From positions 1,488,001 through 1,552,000 of the forward strand of contig NZ_CP081001.1 of NCBI RefSeq assembly GCF_029590555.1: DNA of 64,000 nucleotides, in the 5' to 3' direction. This document shows positions 1-8,663 of the stretch, piece after piece. Each line of letters starts with the position of its first letter. The first letter of the stretch is position 1. Source of the DNA: Sphingobium sp. V4. Its GTDB lineage: Bacteria; Pseudomonadota; Alphaproteobacteria; Sphingomonadales; Sphingomonadaceae. The notes under the pieces were generated by a model. That model was not told the origin of the DNA. It did not search any database and was given only the letters and a program-made list of their open reading frames with translations. The position numbers and the translations under genes are program-made.

Positions 1-63
1 CTGCAACAGCGCGATCCCGAGCACGCAAAAAAGCGCGAGAGCCAAAGCCCCCGCGCCTTTCAC
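1..63 (-). CDS. N-terminal fragment of a probable small membrane or exported protein
   Basis: An open frame begins with GTG at 63, 16 bases after the lpdA stop, and runs off the left edge of the window. The 21 visible residues (VKGAGALALALFCVLGIALL and one more) are strongly hydrophobic, as expected for a signal peptide or first membrane helix. It lies on the same strand as lpdA and close enough to be the last gene of the same transcript. There is no ATG and no clear ribosome binding site, so the start is uncertain. The function cannot be told from this fragment. Confidence 0.4.
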   Translation of the reverse strand, partial: MKGAGALALALFCVLGIALLQ

Positions 64-79
64 CAGCGTTATGCGTCGA

Positions 80-1495
80 TCAGATATGAAGCGCACGGCC
101 ATAGGCCGCGAGCACGCTTTCGTGCATCGATTCGGAAATCGTCGGATGCGGGAAGACCGTGTGCATCAGTTCCGCCTCGGTCGTCTCCAGCGTCTTGCCG
201 ATGGTATAACCCTGGATCATCTCGGTCACTTCCGCACCGATCATGTGGGCGCCCAGCAATTCGCCGGTCTTGGCGTCGAACACGGTCTTGGTGAAGCCTT
301 CGGCCTCGCCCAGCGCGATCGCCTTGCCATTGCCGATGAAGGGGAACATGCCGACCTTCACTTCATAGCCGGCCTCCTTGGCCTTAGCCTCGGTCAAGCC
401 GACCGACGCGATCTGCGGATGGCAATAGGTGCAGCCCGGAATATTGCGCACGTCCATGGCATGGGGATGGACATCCTTGTTGCCCAGCGCCTGCGCGATG
501 GCTTCGGCGACGATCACGCCCTCATGGCTCGCCTTGTGCGCCAACCATGGCGGCGCGGTCACGTCGCCGATCGCCCAGAAGCCGTCGACATTGGTCCGGC
601 CATAGGCGTCGGTCTTGATGTGGAAGCGCTGGTCCGGCTCGATGCCGACATCTTCCAGCCCCAGATTTTCGACATTGGGGACGATGCCGATGGCGACGAT
701 GACATGGCTGTATTCGGCCGTGACATCCTTGCCGTCCTTGCCCTTGATCGTCGCGGTCACGCCCTTGTCGCCGGTCGCGATCTTCTCGATCTTGGCGCCG
801 GTCATGATGGTCATGCCCTGCTTCTTCACCGCCTTTTCAAGGAAGGCGGAGACATCCGCGTCCTCGACGGGAACGATGCGATCCATCATTTCCACGACGG
901 TCACGTCCGCGCCCATGTCGTTGTAGAAGCTGGCGAACTCGATTCCGATCGCGCCCGATCCGATGACCAGCAGCTTCGTCGGCATTTCCGGCGGCGTCAT
1001 GGCGTGGCGATAGGTCCATACACGCTTGCCGTCGGCCTTGAGCTGCGGCAGATCGCGGGCGCGGGCGCCGGTCGCGATGATGATGTGCTTCGCCGTCAGT
1101 TCTTCGGTCTTGCCATCCTTGGTGACGCTCAGCTTGCCCTTTCCGGTCAGCTTGCCGTCGCCCATGTGGACGCTGATCTTGTTTTTCTTCATCAGGTGCG
1201 TGACGCCCTGATTGAGCTGCTTGGCGACGCCGCGCGAGCGCTTCACCACCGCCTCTATATCGGCGCTGATCTTCTCGGCCGCCAGGCCATAATCCTTGGC
1301 GTGCTGCATATAATGGAAGATTTCCGCGGAGCGCAGCAGCGCCTTGGTGGGGATGCAGCCCCAGTTGAGGCAGATGCCGCCCAGATTTTCGCGCTCGACG
1401 ATCGCGGTCTTCAGCCCCAACTGGGCGGCGCGGATCGCGGCGACATAGCCGCCGGGGCCGGAGCCCAGAACGATGACATCGTAATTCTCAGCCAT
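80..1495 (-). CDS. lpdA: Dihydrolipoyl dehydrogenase (E3 of 2-oxoacid dehydrogenase complexes)
   Basis: A cytosolic FAD-disulfide oxidoreductase that reoxidises dihydrolipoyl groups on E2 and passes electrons to NAD+. At 471 residues it has the normal family length. The FAD-binding Rossmann motif GSGPGG is at residues 11-16. The redox disulfide is C42/C47 in GGICLNWGCIPTK. The NAD-binding motif GSGAIG lies near residue 180, and the C-terminal active-site motif HPTISE (His/Glu pair) is near the end. It is the third gene after pdhC and the thioesterase on the minus strand, so it most likely serves pyruvate dehydrogenase. Oxoglutarate dehydrogenase may have its own copy elsewhere, but that cannot be seen here. 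Confidence 0.96.
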   Translation of the reverse strand: MAENYDVIVLGSGPGGYVAAIRAAQLGLKTAIVERENLGGICLNWGCIPTKALLRSAEIFHYMQHAKDYGLAAEKISADIEAVVKRSRGVAKQLNQGVTHLMKKNKISVHMGDGKLTGKGKLSVTKDGKTEELTAKHIIIATGARARDLPQLKADGKRVWTYRHAMTPPEMPTKLLVIGSGAIGIEFASFYNDMGADVTVVEMMDRIVPVEDADVSAFLEKAVKKQGMTIMTGAKIEKIATGDKGVTATIKGKDGKDVTAEYSHVIVAIGIVPNVENLGLEDVGIEPDQRFHIKTDAYGRTNVDGFWAIGDVTAPPWLAHKASHEGVIVAEAIAQALGNKDVHPHAMDVRNIPGCTYCHPQIASVGLTEAKAKEAGYEVKVGMFPFIGNGKAIALGEAEGFTKTVFDAKTGELLGAHMIGAEVTEMIQGYTIGKTLETTEAELMHTVFPHPTISESMHESVLAAYGRALHI

Positions 1496-1512
1496 GGTCA
1501 GTCTCTCTTGTC

Positions 1513-1929
1513 TTATTCCGCCGGCCCGGAATGGGTCGGGAGGGGCGGCACGGAACGGGGCTGGCGATCCTCTCCGATCGCCACGAAGGTGAAGGTCGCG
1601 CGGGTGACACGATAGCTGCGGTCGTCATGGCGCGCACGGCGCCATGCTTCTACGTCGATCTTCATCGACGTGCGCCCGACGGAATTGAGGGTTGCGAACA
1701 CCGATACCTCATCGCCGACGATGACCGGGCGCAGGAAGGACATGCCCTCCACCGCAATGGTGACGGCGCGGCCATGGCTGTAGCGGGCCGCGACGGAGCC
1801 GGCCGCCGAGTCCATCAGGCTCATCAGCCAGCCGCCGAAAATATCCCCATGGGGATTGGTATCGGCGGGCATGGCGATGACGCGCACCGCCGGGCTTTCG
1901 GCCGGCGGCTGCTCGTCGGGCGCAGCCAT
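1513..1929 (-). CDS. Hotdog-fold acyl-CoA thioesterase (YciA-like)
   Basis: A 138-residue single hotdog domain. The segment PADTNPHGDIFGGWLMS is the hallmark of YciA/acyl-CoA hydrolase proteins; its Asn-Pro-x-Gly-Asp-x-Phe-Gly part forms the active-site helix start. Members hydrolyse acyl-CoA to free acid and CoA. Its ATG overlaps the pdhC TGA by one base (TGATG), so translation is coupled to pdhC, and lpdA follows 17 bases later. This context suggests a role in relieving acyl-CoA pressure around pyruvate dehydrogenase, which is an inference. Substrate chain length cannot be told from the sequence. Confidence 0.88.
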   Translation of the reverse strand: MAAPDEQPPAESPAVRVIAMPADTNPHGDIFGGWLMSLMDSAAGSVAARYSHGRAVTIAVEGMSFLRPVIVGDEVSVFATLNSVGRTSMKIDVEAWRRARHDDRSYRVTRATFTFVAIGEDRQPRSVPPLPTHSGPAE

Positions 1930-3221
1930 CAGGCCAGCATACCGATCGGGTTTTCGACCAATTCCTTGAACGCCTTCATCAGGCGGGCGCCATCGGCGCC
2001 GTCGATCGCGCGATGGTCGAAGCTGCCGGTCGCTGACATGACGGTCGCGATCTGAAGCGAGTCATCGACCACATAGGGTCGACGGTCTCCCGCGCCGATC
2101 GCCATGATCATGCCCTGGGGCGGGTTGATGACCGCTTCGAACTGCTTGATGCCGAACATGCCCATGTTGGACAGCGATGCGGTGCCGCCCTGATATTCCT
2201 GCGGCGCGAGCTTGCCGTCCTTGGCGCGGGCAGCCAGATCCTTCATCGCGGTCGAGATCGCGGCCACGCCCATGCTGTCGGCGCCGGTCACGATCGGGGT
2301 GATGAGGCCGCCGGGGATCGACACGGCGACGCTGATGTCGGCACGTTTGAATGCAAGCATCTGGTCGCCCGCGAACTGCACGTTGCATTCGGGCACCTGG
2401 ATCAGCGCCACGCCGAGCGCCTTGATCAGCAGGTCGTTGACCGACAGCTTGACGTTGCGGCTGGCCAGACCGGCGTTCAATTCGCTGCGCAGCTTCAGCA
2501 GCTTGTCGAGCTGCACGTCCACCGTCAGGTAGATGTGCGGCACCTGCTGCTTGGATTCGGTCAGGCGGCGCGCGATCGTCTTGCGCATACCGCTGAGCTT
2601 GATGACCTCGTGCGGGATGCCGAAATCCTGCGCGGCGGCAGCGACCGGAGCCGGCGTGGAGGCAGGCGCCGCGGGAGCCGGCGCGGCGGTGGCAGGCGTA
2701 GCCGGCTTGGCCGCCGGAGCAGCGCCCTCAAGGTCGGCCTTCACGACGCGGCCATTGGGACCGGAGCCGGCCACGGCCGACAGGTCGACGCCCTTCGCCT
2801 CGGCCAGGCGGCGCGCCAGCGGGCTTGCCTTCACGCGATTGTCGGCCGCAGCGGGAGGCGCCTTGGCGGGGATCACATCCGCCTTCGCCGCGGGCGCCTC
2901 GGCTTCCGACTTGGCGGGAATGGGGTCGGCCTTGGGCGCGGGGGCGCCGCCACCAGCGGCAGCGGCCGCAACATCCTCACCCTCTTCAGCGATGATGGCG
3001 ATGACGGTGCCGACCTTTACGCCTTCGGACCCTTCGGCGACCAGGATCTTGGCGACCACGCCTTCATCCACCGCCTCGAACTCCATCGTCGCCTTGTCGG
3101 TTTCGATCTCCGCGAGCAGGTCGCCCGACGACACCGTGTCGCCCTCCTTGACCAGCCACTTGGCCAGCGTCCCTTCCTCCATGGTCGGGGACAAAGCGGG
3201 CATCTGGATCGTCTTGCTCAT
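1929..3221 (-). CDS. pdhC: Dihydrolipoamide acetyltransferase, E2 of pyruvate dehydrogenase
   Basis: The core subunit of the pyruvate dehydrogenase complex, moving acetyl groups from lipoyl-lysine to CoA. The 430 residues show one N-terminal lipoyl domain with the lipoylated lysine K43 in ETDKATMEF, an Ala/Pro-rich flexible linker (about 90-130 and 170-205), a peripheral subunit-binding domain ([16 protein letters not shown], about 132-168), and a C-terminal catalytic domain with the active-site [11 protein letters not shown] single lipoyl domain and this length match the alphaproteobacterial PDH type. The two E1 genes are not directly upstream: the 186 bases to the divergent usp gene hold no coding sequence, so E1 is encoded elsewhere. 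The start has good N-terminal agreement ([17 protein letters not shown]). Confidence 0.95.
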   Translation of the reverse strand: MSKTIQMPALSPTMEEGTLAKWLVKEGDTVSSGDLLAEIETDKATMEFEAVDEGVVAKILVAEGSEGVKVGTVIAIIAEEGEDVAAAAAGGGAPAPKADPIPAKSEAEAPAAKADVIPAKAPPAAADNRVKASPLARRLAEAKGVDLSAVAGSGPNGRVVKADLEGAAPAAKPATPATAAPAPAAPASTPAPVAAAAQDFGIPHEVIKLSGMRKTIARRLTESKQQVPHIYLTVDVQLDKLLKLRSELNAGLASRNVKLSVNDLLIKALGVALIQVPECNVQFAGDQMLAFKRADISVAVSIPGGLITPIVTGADSMGVAAISTAMKDLAARAKDGKLAPQEYQGGTASLSNMGMFGIKQFEAVINPPQGMIMAIGAGDRRPYVVDDSLQIATVMSATGSFDHRAIDGADGARLMKAFKELVENPIGMLA

Positions 3222-3407
3222 GCGTTCGGGGCCTCTTCTTGATTATGCGGCACGCGCCATTTGGTGCCCCGTTTCCACCCATTCGCCGGATCGGTCAAGC
3301 GAGCGCTTGCGGAAGCCGGATTTATCCCCCACATTTCACCTCACTGGTTCGTTGGCGTGTTTTTCCCGACCGTCCGGGCCATCAGTTCAACGCGGGGGCG
3401 ATAAGAA

Positions 3408-3863
3408 GTGCGGACATATCTGGTTGTCGTGGACGAATCGCCGGAGGCCGAAACCGCGCTGCGCTTCGCCGCGCGGCGCGCCTCCAAGACGGGCGGCGCG
3501 GTCCGCATCCTGGCGCTGATCCCGCCGGCCGAGTTCGTCCAGTGGGGCGGCGTACAGGCGACGATGGAGGATGAGGCGCTGCAACGGGCCGAGGCGCTCG
3601 TGACCAGCGCCGCAGGCACGCTGACCGACGAATCGGGCATCCGCCCCAGCATCACCGTGCGTCAGGGCGAAGCCGTGGCGGTCGTGCGCAAGACGCTGGA
3701 GGAAATGGACGATGTCGCCGCCCTGGTGCTGGGTGCGGCCGCCAGCGGCAATCCGGGCAAGCTGGTGACCCACTTCGCGGGCGCGGACGCGGGCAAGCTG
3801 CCCTGCCCGATCATGATCATCCCGGGCGGCCTGGACGCCGACGCGATCGACCGGCTGAGCTGA
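3408..3863 (+). CDS. Universal stress protein, UspA family
   Basis: A 151-residue single Usp domain starting at a GTG codon (RTYLVVVDESPEAETALRFA). The N-terminal VVDES strand-loop and the C-terminal stretch LGAAASGNPGKLVTHF resemble the nucleotide-binding Gly-rich loop of ATP-binding Usp proteins, followed by the final hydrophobic strand CPIMIIPGG. Such proteins accumulate under stress and act as cytosolic dimers; the specific role is unknown. It stands alone, divergent from pdhC and convergent with rnr, with a palindromic repeat element right after the stop. No upstream ATG competes with the GTG start. Confidence 0.85.
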   Translation: MRTYLVVVDESPEAETALRFAARRASKTGGAVRILALIPPAEFVQWGGVQATMEDEALQRAEALVTSAAGTLTDESGIRPSITVRQGEAVAVVRKTLEEMDDVAALVLGAAASGNPGKLVTHFAGADAGKLPCPIMIIPGGLDADAIDRLS

Positions 3864-3879
3864 ATTTTTGGAAGCGGCC

Positions 3880-3964
3880 TTCCCCGCGGAGGCGGCTATC
3901 CATCTCCTGAGCGTTCTGCTTGGTGCGATGGCGGAGATCGGTTCCCGCTTTCGCGGGAATGACG
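3880..3964. repeat. Dispersed palindromic repeat, copy 1
   Basis: An imperfect long palindrome whose arms carry a small internal palindrome (right arm CCCGCTTTCGCGGG), ending in GGGAATGACG. It matches three other copies in this window at 8664-8753, 22926-23016 and 55583-55672. It sits between the convergent usp and rnr genes, where it could end transcription from both sides. This copy is the most diverged on its left arm. Confidence 0.75.
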
Positions 3965-3984
3965 GCAAGGGTTAGGGCCGGCTT

Positions 3985-6285
3985 CTATCTTTTATGCTTC
4001 CCCCGCTTCGCCCCGATATGCCGGATATTGGCGGGCCGCCCGCGCTTGATCCCCGGCCGCGTGCGATCCCGCTTCATCGGTCCTCCGCGCGGGCTAGGCG
4101 CATCGGGCAGTTCGAAGCGCAGCGCGCCATTGATCGGGTCCGCCTCCGCCAGCCGTAACTCCAGCCGCTGGCCGACGGTGTAGCGATCGCCGCTCTCCAC
4201 GCCCTCCAGCGCCCGGCCCGCCTCGTCATAGAAAAATCGCTCCGCACCCAGCGTCGACACCGGCACCAGCCCGTCGCCGCCCAGCCCCTCGACCGTGGCG
4301 AAGAAGCCGAAATTCTGCACCCCTGTGATCCGCGCCTTCACCAGTTCGCCGACATGCGCCGACAGGAACGCCGCGACATAGCGGTCGATCGTCTCCCGTT
4401 CCGCTTCCATCGCGCGCCGTTCATGGCCGGAGATCATTTCGCCGACCCGACCCATATTCTCATAATCCTCCTGGCTGAGCGAGGAGCGATCGGGGATCAC
4501 CCCGCCCTTGGGCGCGGGGAGTTCCAGGCCATGGGCGCCCACCAGCGCCCGATGCACCAGCAGGTCGGCATAGCGGCGAATGGGCGAGGTAAAATGGGCG
4601 TAGCTGCCCAGCGCCAGCCCGAAATGTCCCATATTCTGGGGACTGTAATAGGCCTGCGTCTGGCTGCGCAGGATCTGCTCCATGATCTGGGGCTTCTCCT
4701 CCGCCTCACCGATCTTCGCGATCAGCTGGTTGAAGGTCGAGGGCTTCACCACCTGCCCCAGCGCGAAGCTGATGTCGAACGTCGCCAGATATTCCTTGAG
4801 CGCCACCAGCTTGTCGCGGCTCGGCGGTTCATGGACACGGTACATGACCGGCGCCTTCTTCTGCTCCAGCGCCTTGGCCGCCGCGACATTGGCGGCAATC
4901 ATATAGTCCTCGATCAGCATATGCGCGTCGAGCCGCTCGCGCACGGCGACGCTCACGATCTTGCCATGCTCGTCCAGCACGACCCGCCGTTCGGGCAGGT
5001 CCAGCGCCAGCGGATCGCGCGCCGCCCGCGCCTTGTGCAGCAGCGCCCAGCAGGCCCAGAGCGGCCGCAGCGCCGGCTCCAGCAATTCATGATCCTTTTC
5101 GCCATTTATCGCCGCCTGCGCATCCTCATAGGCCAGCACGGCCGCCACGCGGATCACCGCCCGCGTGAAGCGCCAGGCCGTCACCTTGCCCTGCGCGTTG
5201 ATGGTGAGGTGGCACGCCATTGCCGCCCGGTCCTGACCCGCGCGCAGCGAACACATGTCGGACGAAAGCTGATGCGGCAGCATCGGCACGACCAGGTCGG
5301 GGAAATAGACGCTGTTGCCCCGCTTCCTCGCTTCCTTATCGAGCGCGCTGCCGGGGCGGACATAATAGCTGACGTCCGCAATGGCGACGATCGCCTTGAA
5401 ACCGCCCGGATTGGCACCATCTTCGTCGGGTGCGGCCCAGACGGCGTCGTCATGATCGCGCGCATCGACCGGGTCGATCGCCACGATCGGCAGATGGCGC
5501 AGATCCTCACGCTTTTCCTCATGCAGCGGCAGGGCGGACGCCTTCACGGCCTCCTCCTCCACTCGCTCGGGGAACACATGGGGGATGCCATGCTTGTGGA
5601 TCGCGATCAGGCTGAAGCTGCGCGGCGCAAAGGGATCGCCGAGAATATCCGTCACCCGCGCCGAAATGCGCGGCGGCCGCCCATGCGGTTCGGCCAGCAC
5701 CAGATCGCCGGGCTTCGCCGTGCCGGCGTCGCTGATCGGCGTATCCTTGCGAATGCGCTTGTCCACCGGCCGCAGCCACAGTTTGCCGTCGGCCATCTCC
5801 TCGACCACGCCAAGCAATTCCTCGCTGGCCTTGGCGAGCTTCTTCATCGGATGTGCGATCCAGCCGCGCCCCGCCTCCTCGGTCCGGGCAAGGATGCGGT
5901 CGCCGATCGTCAGCGCCCCGCGTTTGCCGCGTTCCACCACGCGCAGTCTCGGCGCGGGCTGGCCTTCCGCTTCCCACCGTTCGGGCGTGGCGATCAGGGT
6001 CGTGTCATCGACATCGACGATCCGCAGCACCGTCACCTTCGGCACGCCGCCCATCTTGTGAAAGGCGCGCGCCGGGCCGATGTCGATCAGCCCTTCGTCC
6101 GCCATGTCCTTGAGCAGCGCCTTGAGCGCGATCTTCTCCTGCCCCTTCAGGCCGAACGCCTTGCCGATCTCGCGCTTGCCGGCGGGCGTGTCGGACTCGG
6201 CGATGAACGCCATGATCTGATCACGGGAGGGGAAGCCGGCGGGCCGGACCTTTGCGGGTTTCTTGTGCTTCTGGGTCGATGCCAT
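3985..6285 (-). CDS. rnr: Ribonuclease R (3'-5' exoribonuclease)
   Basis: An RNB-family processive 3'-5' exoribonuclease that degrades structured RNA. The 766 residues contain an N-terminal winged-helix-like region (about 20-75), cold-shock-type OB domains, the RNB catalytic domain with the metal-binding cluster DPVDARDHDDAVW, and a C-terminal S1 domain (about 640-720, VKARITGVQNFGFFATVEG). A very basic tail rich in Lys/Arg closes the protein, typical of RNase R rather than RNase II. Its length is slightly below the E. coli enzyme (about 813). It is monocistronic, convergent with usp and divergent from the dioxygenase gene. Identification as RNase R rests on the basic tail and the N-terminal helix-turn-helix region. 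Confidence 0.95.
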   Translation of the reverse strand: MASTQKHKKPAKVRPAGFPSRDQIMAFIAESDTPAGKREIGKAFGLKGQEKIALKALLKDMADEGLIDIGPARAFHKMGGVPKVTVLRIVDVDDTTLIATPERWEAEGQPAPRLRVVERGKRGALTIGDRILARTEEAGRGWIAHPMKKLAKASEELLGVVEEMADGKLWLRPVDKRIRKDTPISDAGTAKPGDLVLAEPHGRPPRISARVTDILGDPFAPRSFSLIAIHKHGIPHVFPERVEEEAVKASALPLHEEKREDLRHLPIVAIDPVDARDHDDAVWAAPDEDGANPGGFKAIVAIADVSYYVRPGSALDKEARKRGNSVYFPDLVVPMLPHQLSSDMCSLRAGQDRAAMACHLTINAQGKVTAWRFTRAVIRVAAVLAYEDAQAAINGEKDHELLEPALRPLWACWALLHKARAARDPLALDLPERRVVLDEHGKIVSVAVRERLDAHMLIEDYMIAANVAAAKALEQKKAPVMYRVHEPPSRDKLVALKEYLATFDISFALGQVVKPSTFNQLIAKIGEAEEKPQIMEQILRSQTQAYYSPQNMGHFGLALGSYAHFTSPIRRYADLLVHRALVGAHGLELPAPKGGVIPDRSSLSQEDYENMGRVGEMISGHERRAMEAERETIDRYVAAFLSAHVGELVKARITGVQNFGFFATVEGLGGDGLVPVSTLGAERFFYDEAGRALEGVESGDRYTVGQRLELRLAEADPINGALRFELPDAPSPRGGPMKRDRTRPGIKRGRPANIRHIGAKRGKHKR

Positions 6286-6380
6286 GGATCGGGTATAGGG
6301 ACGCCATCCCGCCAGTGGTAGCCATTATTCGCCGGCGAAGCCCCCTTGCAGGACCGCCCCGTCCAACGCAATCTCCCGGC

Positions 6381-7502
6381 ATGACACGTCAGCTCAATCC
6401 GGGAGAGGTGGCGCCCTGGTTCCATGGCGCGGCGCTGGACGGCAATCCCAACTACGCCTTCAGCAGCGTGGGCGGCCGTTGGATCGTGATGCTCCTGATG
6501 GGCAGCGGGACAGCGGCGGGCAGCCAGGACGCGCTGGACCTGGTGGCGCGCCACCGCGCGATGTTCGATGACGAGGGCGCCTGCTTCTTCGGGGTGACGA
6601 TGGACCCGCAGGATGCTGCGCAAGGACGGATCGCGCAAAGCCTGCCGGGCATACGCTGGTTCCTGGACTATGATGGCGCGATCTCAGCGCAGTTCGGCGC
6701 GCTCCGGGGTCGGGACGGGCAGCGGGCCTATCATCCCCATTGGCTGCTGATCAACCCGATGATGCGTGTCCGCCACGTCGCGTCCCTCGCCGAAGGAGAC
6801 GGGCTGATCGCCATGCTGCGCGACAGGCCGCCGCTCCTGCCCGACATCGACGCCCCGGTCCTTGTCGTGCCCGACATTTTCTCCCCTGACCTCTGCCGCC
6901 GGATGATCGCGCTGCACGCGCAGCAGGGCGGAGAGGATTCTGGATTCATGCGGGAAGAGAATGGGATCACCGTCCTGAAGGTCGATCACACGCACAAGAA
7001 GCGACGCGATCTCGTAATCCAGGACACGGCGTTGATCGATCATCTCAAGGCGCGCATGGGCCAGACGCTGCGTCCCATGATCCAGCGCGCCTTCCAGTTC
7101 GACGTCACGCGCGTCGAACGGTTCCTGATCGCCTGCTACGACGCGCAGGAGGGCGGTTATTTCCGGCCGCATCGGGACAACACGACCAAGGGCACCGCCC
7201 ATCGCCGCTTCGCCTGCACCGTCAACCTCAATGCCGAGGAGTTCGACGGCGGCGAACTGCGCTTTCCCGAATTTGGTGCCCGCAGCTACCGCGCCCCCAC
7301 CGGCGGCGCGCTGATATTTTCCTGTTCGCTGCTACATGAAGCCTTACCGGTGACGCGCGGCCGCCGCTACGCCTTCCTGCCCTTCTTCTACGATGATGCC
7401 GCGGCCCGCCTGCGCGAACAGAATATCCGCTTCGTCGCGCCGGAAATCGGCGGCTACCGGTCGGGACTGCACGATCGCCCGCAGCGGGAAAGCGCCGGCT
7501 GA
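6381..7502 (+). CDS. Fusion of a redoxin-like domain with a 2-oxoglutarate/Fe(II) dioxygenase
   Basis: A 373-residue two-domain protein, probably cytosolic. Residues about 5-150 have the layout of a peroxiredoxin/AhpC-like thioredoxin fold (LNPGEVAPWF at the start, FFGVTMDP, YHPHWLLINPMMRV). The position that should hold the peroxidatic cysteine reads GTAAGSQ, with Gly where the TxxC cysteine belongs, so this domain is probably redox-dead. Residues about 160-360 are a prolyl-4-hydroxylase-like dioxygenase with the iron ligands H-R-D in YFRPHRDNT, the distal His in LLHEALP, and the 2-oxoglutarate-binding Arg in TRGRRYAF. The dioxygenase site therefore looks intact. The ATG at 6381 is chosen because the redoxin homology starts there; longer frames run upstream. 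The substrate is unknown. Confidence 0.82.
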   Translation: MTRQLNPGEVAPWFHGAALDGNPNYAFSSVGGRWIVMLLMGSGTAAGSQDALDLVARHRAMFDDEGACFFGVTMDPQDAAQGRIAQSLPGIRWFLDYDGAISAQFGALRGRDGQRAYHPHWLLINPMMRVRHVASLAEGDGLIAMLRDRPPLLPDIDAPVLVVPDIFSPDLCRRMIALHAQQGGEDSGFMREENGITVLKVDHTHKKRRDLVIQDTALIDHLKARMGQTLRPMIQRAFQFDVTRVERFLIACYDAQEGGYFRPHRDNTTKGTAHRRFACTVNLNAEEFDGGELRFPEFGARSYRAPTGGALIFSCSLLHEALPVTRGRRYAFLPFFYDDAAARLREQNIRFVAPEIGGYRSGLHDRPQRESAG

Positions 7503-7514
7503 ACTCTGGCTCAC

Positions 7515-7543
7515 TTGCCAATGTTCTTTATTTGTTCTATTGT
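7515..7543 (+). promoter_or_regulatory. Sigma-70-type promoter giving a predicted leaderless transcript
   Basis: A -35 element TTGCCA at 7515-7520 (5 of 6 to TTGACA) and a -10 element TATTGT at 7538-7543 (4 of 6) are separated by exactly 17 bases. The expected start point, about 7 bases after the -10, falls on the A of the ATG at 7550. There is no Shine-Dalgarno sequence before that ATG, which fits a leaderless message. The promoter is interleaved with the LexA-type half-sites. Confidence 0.6.
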
Positions 7544-7548
7544 TGTTC
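7523..7548 (+). promoter_or_regulatory. Triple half-site LexA (SOS) operator
   Basis: GTTC occurs at 7523-7526, 7534-7537 and 7545-7548, each pair separated by exactly 7 bases. GTTC-N7-GTTC is the known direct-repeat LexA box of alphaproteobacteria (described in Rhodobacter, Sinorhizobium and Caulobacter). Here two boxes share the middle half-site. They cover the promoter spacer, the -10 element and the start point, so bound repressor should block transcription completely. A lexA gene is not in the window. Confidence 0.8.
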
Positions 7549-7549
7549 C

Positions 7550-8617
7550 ATGACTGCGCACAAGGGCCGAGGTGCAACATCGAACGGCGAAAGCCGACGC
7601 TTCAACCTGCCCGAACGGCAGGCCGATGGCGACTGGCTGGATGCGTCCGAAGCGATCGACGGGGAAGCGCCGCGCCTACGCACGGAGGTATCGGTCGAAC
7701 ATCCCCGCACTATCATCGCCCGTAACCAATCCCCTGACATCGCCTTTAGTCAGTCGATCAACGCCTATCGAGGCTGCGAGCATGGCTGCATCTACTGCTT
7801 CGCGCGTCCCACCCATGCCTACCACGATCTGTCGCCGGGTCTGGATTTCGAAACGAAGCTGTTCGCCAAACCCGACGCCGCGAGGCTCCTGCGGACTGAA
7901 CTTATGAAGAAAGGCCATGTCGCCAGCCCGATCGCCATGGGCACCAACACCGATCCCTATCAGCCGATCGAGAAGGATTGGCGGATCACCCGGGAGGTGC
8001 TGGAGGTGCTGGCCGAAACCCGCCACCCGACTTTCATTACTACCAAATCCGACCGCATCCTGCGCGACATCGACCTGCTCGCCGACCTTGCGCGCGACAA
8101 TCTGGTGGCGGTGATGATCTCCGTGACATCACTCGACCCAAAGATTGCCCGCACGCTCGAACCGCGCGCGCCGCATCCCGATCGCCGCGTTGCTGCGATC
8201 GCGCGGCTGGCGGAGGCGGGCATACCCGTGTCGGCGAACATGTCGCCCATCGTCCCCGCCATCAACGACCATGAGATTGAAAGCGTCGTCGCGCGCGTCG
8301 CCGCCGCTGGCGCCCGCGACGTCAACTATATCCTCGTCCGCCTGCCGCACGAGGTCGCCCCGCTCTTCCGCGCCTGGCTGGCCGAACATTATCCCGAACG
8401 CGCGGGCAAGGTGATGGCGATGATCCGCGACATAAGGGGCGGCCGCGACAATGATCCCAACTTCGGCAGCCGAATGAAGGGGCAAGGCGTCTGGGCCGAC
8501 CTGATCCGCACCCGCTTCCGGCGCGCCCGCCGCCAAGCGGGGCTGGGCGGAGAGCCCCTGACCCTCCGCTCCGACCTTTTCCGCCCGCCCGAAGGCGCGC
8601 AGATGCGGCTGTTGTGA
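7550..8617 (+). CDS. PA0069-family radical SAM protein (SplB-like)
   Basis: A 355-residue cytosolic radical SAM enzyme of the family named after Pseudomonas PA0069, related to spore photoproduct lyase. The [4Fe-4S]-binding cysteine motif is seen in YRGCEHGCIYCFARP (CxxxCxxC), followed by the SAM-binding barrel (GTNTDPYQPIE, FITTKSDRILRDIDLL). The family's biochemical function is not established; DNA repair is suspected from the relation to SplB. The ATG at 7550 is preferred because the conserved family start KGRGAT follows it directly; a TTG at 7532 would lie inside the operator. The SOS-type operator supports a DNA-damage role. The gene ends convergent to dnaE with a palindromic repeat between. 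Confidence 0.9.
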   Translation: MTAHKGRGATSNGESRRFNLPERQADGDWLDASEAIDGEAPRLRTEVSVEHPRTIIARNQSPDIAFSQSINAYRGCEHGCIYCFARPTHAYHDLSPGLDFETKLFAKPDAARLLRTELMKKGHVASPIAMGTNTDPYQPIEKDWRITREVLEVLAETRHPTFITTKSDRILRDIDLLADLARDNLVAVMISVTSLDPKIARTLEPRAPHPDRRVAAIARLAEAGIPVSANMSPIVPAINDHEIESVVARVAAAGARDVNYILVRLPHEVAPLFRAWLAEHYPERAGKVMAMIRDIRGGRDNDPNFGSRMKGQGVWADLIRTRFRRARRQAGLGGEPLTLRSDLFRPPEGAQMRLL

Positions 8618-8663
8618 GTGGGATGGGAGATCGACCTGACAGAAAGAACAGCGGAAACTCGTC

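Noticed and set aside
7532..7549. TTG codon as an earlier start for the radical SAM gene
   Set aside because: It lies inside the operator and before the predicted transcription start; the conserved family start KGRGAT follows the ATG at 7550.
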